Positions 61,921 to 64,000 of a stretch of DNA of 64,000 bases are shown piece by piece. The translations under genes and the position numbers were made by a program. The stretch's first letter is position 1; each line of letters begins with the position of its first letter. The stretch is from Olsenella_K absiana. Its GTDB lineage: Bacteria > Actinomycetota > Coriobacteriia > Coriobacteriales > Atopobiaceae. The stretch spans positions 282,555 through 346,554 of the forward strand of contig NZ_JAZGJQ010000002.1 in NCBI RefSeq assembly GCF_036408855.1, in the 5' to 3' direction. A model generated the notes under the pieces. It did no database searches. It was given only the letters and a program-made list of their open reading frames with translations, and was not told the DNA's origin.

Positions 61921-61951
61921 GCTCCGGGACGTGAAGGTTTGCACCCGGAGC
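61921..61951 (-). promoter_or_regulatory. rpsF leader hairpin (possible S6:S18 autoregulatory site)
   Basis: On the minus strand GCTCCGGG and CCCGGAGC pair perfectly around a 15-nt loop, 25 nt before the rpsF ATG. The S6:S18 complex is known to bind rpsF leaders with a hairpin in many bacteria; I cannot confirm the consensus here. Confidence 0.4.
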
Positions 61952-62296
61952 AGGAAAGGTACGGTGTGCAATCCTACCACACCTCCCGTCGACTCCCGCA
62001 AACTCGCAGTTCCTCCACCTTCTCCCTCGCATCCCCACACAGAGCCTACCGCGACGTGCGAAGCCGCCCTCGCCCGCCGCTTGCGGCACCCTGGCAGCAA
62101 GCGCACCAGCAGGGGCGACAAGCTCGGTCGTTTCCGCGTAGCTTGCACGGAGTCAGCTTTCTTAGGTTCGGACTTGCGGCGCTCAGGTGCCGCGGGGGTT
62201 GTCGAGTCAGATAGTGGGGGGGGTGCCGCGCACCTGGCGCACCACCCCCCACGTCAATGTCTGTTCTCGTCTCTTCCGACCGGTGCGGAGGTCGAG
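61952..62296. other. Intergenic stretch with hairpin 62212-62252
   Basis: It holds the rpsF promoter region (TAGGAT on the minus strand near 61974 is a possible -10) and a long imperfect hairpin with GTGGGGGG/CCCCCCAC ends downstream of the DUF4013-like gene. The hairpin is a candidate U-less terminator. No gene seen. Confidence 0.5.
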
Positions 62297-63364
62297 CTAC
62301 TCGGAGGCGGAGGGCTCGTCATGGACGTCCGTTGCGTCATCGGCAGACGTGAAGTCCCGCGGCTCGGCCGGTGGCTCGACCGGCACGGTGGGCGAGGCTC
62401 CCTGCTCGGCATCCGTCTCCGTGGCCCGCTCGCCTTCGGTGGGCGCGGAATCGACAGGGGGCAGGGGAGCAGGGGAGCAGGCCGTCGGTTGGTCGTCCTT
62501 GTCGGTCCTGTCCATGACCCCCGAAGGCAGGGGGTCGTCGCTCGTCCCCCAGCGAGGAACGTCGAACTGCCGGAACCAGAGGCCGGTCGCGGTGGTCGCC
62601 AGCAGGGTCATGACCTCGTCCACGACGGCCCCGACGTACCACCCGATAAGCACGACGGGCGCCGTGCCGACGAGCATGGAGACAACCTGGTCGAGGATGT
62701 AGGTCTCGAGGTATGCCGACCCCATGCCGTAGCCATACCCGTACAGGTCGTTGGTGAGGAAGGCGATCCTCATGATGCTCGATGCAGACATCATGATGAC
62801 CACGAGGAAGAACACCATCCCGACGGCAGCGACGATCAGACCTCCCAGGAGCTCGATGCCGAGGATGCGGAGAAGCCCGTTGGGGTCATGCCGCACCATC
62901 TCCCAGATCCTGCTCGCCTTGTAGCCAGCGCCCGCCCTCTGGTAGATCGTCGCCCTCAGCATCGATACCATGAGCCACAGCTCCAGCGCGAAACCGAGGA
63001 CGAGCGAGAGGACGCCCACGAGCGCGGCCGCGGCCTCCGACCCCTCAGACGCGGCGGAGAGCAGCCAGGTAAGGGCCACGTAGGCGGCGGACCAACCCAG
63101 GGCGACAAGGAAGGCGCGCCAGCCGCTGGCAATGCACGCGCCCACCTTCACGTCCTTCTGCTTCGGTGCCGAGTCGATGCCCCAGGCCGTGAGGCGCGCC
63201 CACTCCTGCTCGTACCCGCACACGCCAAGCGGGCCGGCAATCGGCACGAGCTTCGCGATCGCAAGGACCAGGACGGGCTTGACCCAGCCCTTGTCCTTCG
63301 TAAGTAGCGCCCAAGATCGGGAGAGGTACTTCGTCGGCGAGAATCCATCGGTTCTGTCTGACAT
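62297..63364 (-). CDS. DUF4013-like membrane protein
   Basis: 355 aa from ATG 63364 (MSDRTDGFSPTKYLSRSW) with GAGAGGAAGG upstream. About six hydrophobic segments in a layout typical of DUF4013 proteins: an N-terminal helix (KPVLVLAIAKLVPIAGPL), paired central helices (LVGVLSLVLGFALELWLMVSMLRA; LGGLIVAAVGMVFFLVVIMM) and a late helix (TAPVVLIGWYVGAVVDEVM). A hydrophilic Pro/Glu/Thr-rich tail of about 70 residues follows. Function unknown; it may be a bacteriocin-immunity-like or glycerophosphodiester-related membrane domain, but nothing here decides. Confidence 0.65.
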   Translation of the reverse strand: MSDRTDGFSPTKYLSRSWALLTKDKGWVKPVLVLAIAKLVPIAGPLGVCGYEQEWARLTAWGIDSAPKQKDVKVGACIASGWRAFLVALGWSAAYVALTWLLSAASEGSEAAAALVGVLSLVLGFALELWLMVSMLRATIYQRAGAGYKASRIWEMVRHDPNGLLRILGIELLGGLIVAAVGMVFFLVVIMMSASSIMRIAFLTNDLYGYGYGMGSAYLETYILDQVVSMLVGTAPVVLIGWYVGAVVDEVMTLLATTATGLWFRQFDVPRWGTSDDPLPSGVMDRTDKDDQPTACSPAPLPPVDSAPTEGERATETDAEQGASPTVPVEPPAEPRDFTSADDATDVHDEPSASE

Positions 63365-63514
63365 CGGCCTTCCTCTCTGTGAGACGTCTCTCAATGAGCC
63401 AGTTACTTCATCTATGGTAGCCGACTCCGGCCAGATTACCTTGTGAGCGGGATGAGCAGGACGCCCCGGACGCGACCGGAGCTACCGGGACGAGGTGGCG
63501 CAAAAGACCCGAGA

Positions 63515-63543
63515 CAAAAAAGCCGGCTCGTAATGAGCCGGCT
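63515..63543 (-). terminator. Rho-independent terminator of the tRNA-Ser pair
   Basis: AGCCGGCTC (63521-63529) pairs with GAGCCGGCT (63535-63543), loop GTAAT; on the minus strand the stem runs into TTTTTT. It starts 11 nt after the 3' end of tRNA-Ser(CGA). Confidence 0.93.
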
Positions 63544-63553
63544 CAAAGGCAAA

Positions 63554-63643
63554 TGGCGGAGGAGGAGGGATTCGAACCCTCGTAGCACCGAAGTGCTAAA
63601 CGGTTTTCGAGACCGCCGCATTCAACCACTCTGCCACCCCTCC
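63554..63643 (-). tRNA. tRNA-Ser(CGA)
   Basis: 90-nt class II tRNA with encoded CCA (63554-63556 on the complementary strand). Acceptor GGAGGGG pairs with CTCCTCC (one G-T). Anticodon loop CTCGAAA with anticodon CGA (63607-63609). Long variable arm with a TTCG-capped stem. Downstream member of a two-tRNA unit. Confidence 0.95.
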
Positions 63644-63652
63644 GTAAGGGTG

Positions 63653-63685
63653 ACGCGGCGCCCCATCTGGGACGGGGCGCCGCGT
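63653..63685. other. Perfect hairpin between the two tRNA-Ser genes
   Basis: ACGCGGCGCCCC (63653-63664) pairs with GGGGCGCCGCGT (63674-63685), 12 bp. No T tract. Probably a processing or partial-termination structure in the tRNA transcript. Confidence 0.55.
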
Positions 63686-63693
63686 GGATTTAC

Positions 63694-63784
63694 TGGCGGA
63701 GAGTCTGGGATTTGAACCCAGGATACGCTTTAGGCGTATACACGATTTCCAATCGTGCTCCTTCGGCCACTCGGACAACTCTCC
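63694..63784 (-). tRNA. tRNA-Ser(GGA)
   Basis: 91-nt class II tRNA with encoded CCA (63694-63696). Acceptor GGAGAGT pairs with ACTCTCC. Anticodon stem CACGA/TCGTG, loop TTGGAAA, anticodon GGA (63748-63750). Long variable arm TACGCC/GGCGTA-type. First member of the unit. Confidence 0.95.
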
Positions 63785-63802
63785 GTAAATACCGCGAGGG
63801 AT

Positions 63803-63808
63803 AGTATA
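63803..63808 (-). promoter_or_regulatory. Candidate -10 of the tRNA-Ser pair
   Basis: TATACT on the minus strand (context GTGTATACTATCC), 19 nt before the 5' end of tRNA-Ser(GGA). Confidence 0.5.
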
Positions 63809-64000
63809 CACGAGTCCAGTCGCTTCTCGACGAGAATTTTACCGAGTTTCGAGATCCCTCGACCGATAGCGAGCATGGGTGGATTGAATTTGTAAGCGCA
63901 ACACTGCATTCCGAAGCGCAACGTTTGCATCAAGTCCTGCAGAATGCGGCGGAAGCGTTGCGGCAAGGCGTGCAATTCGGCCTTCCGGAGGGCCCTGGGC

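Noticed and set aside
62213..62223. Run of G suggesting a phase-variable homopolymer
   Set aside because: It is outside any coding region and not in a promoter position; it forms one arm of a hairpin downstream of the DUF4013-like gene.
63894..64000. AAGCGCAAC direct repeat (63894 and 63914) with nearby TTGCAT and an inverted GCGTTGCG, similar at first sight to arms of the 215-bp element
   Set aside because: The core GTGCA(T/G)TTTT and the fixed spacing are absent, and the window ends before a second arm could be checked.

Overview
The window is GC-rich chromosomal DNA (roughly two thirds G+C by eye) from a Gram-positive, probably anaerobic actinobacterium. The best fit is class Coriobacteriia, near Olsenella/Atopobium. 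The pointers are secreted ricin-type-lectin-repeat peptidoglycan enzymes, an FprA flavodiiron protein, a Nim-type flavoprotein, D-alanylation (dlt) genes, a class B sortase, and a protein of the SPxE/GGYGL-endonuclease-like family that I associate with Coriobacteriia. Species assignment is inference. I see no phage, insertion sequence, CRISPR array or plasmid gene.

Layout. 1-3.2 kb: end of an rRNA methyltransferase gene, tadA, tRNA-Ser(UGA), a 0.75-kb non-coding tandem repeat, LemA and a Nim-like flavoprotein. 3.4-10.5 kb (minus strand): a domain-permuted, doubly anchored GH3 glycosidase, PRC-barrel and YtxH proteins, a lone cyanophycin-synthetase-N-like protein and a CNNM/CorC transporter. 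10.7-25.1 kb: a cell-envelope island. Two secreted lectin-repeat enzymes (NlpC/P60 and L,D-transpeptidase) bracket a rearranged dlt system: an MBOAT acyltransferase, two DltD-like proteins, DltA and DltC. An FprA gene lies inside the island. 25.3-38.4 kb: surface-polysaccharide genes, comprising a DUF6541 membrane protein, four family-2 glycosyltransferases, DUF2304, a sugar aminotransferase, a Wzx-like flippase and three ATP-grasp proteins. 38.6-46.5 kb: a degenerate endonuclease-like protein, an EF-G-like GTPase, a radical SAM/SPASM protein, a 23S rRNA uracil methyltransferase and a lactate-dehydrogenase-family enzyme.

46.5-57.3 kb: purine genes purN-purM-purF, a sortase B gene, purE, and further on purD and purA. 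A pyridoxal kinase gene, a one-span membrane protein and a Nudix ADP-ribose pyrophosphatase gene are interspersed. 57.4-61.9 kb is the conserved rpsF-ssb-rpsR-(DUF2232)-rplI-dnaB block. 62.3-64 kb holds a DUF4013-like membrane protein and two tRNA-Ser genes (CGA, GGA) with a shared terminator.

The most interesting non-gene signals are three 215-216-bp elements with 46-nt imperfect inverted arms at two loci (1.3-1.9 kb and 16.8 kb), and a pair of 16-bp palindromes at the Nudix promoter, one of them sitting exactly in the -35/-10 spacer. Start sites were re-chosen from ribosome binding sites where the longest frame was implausible; alternatives are stated.
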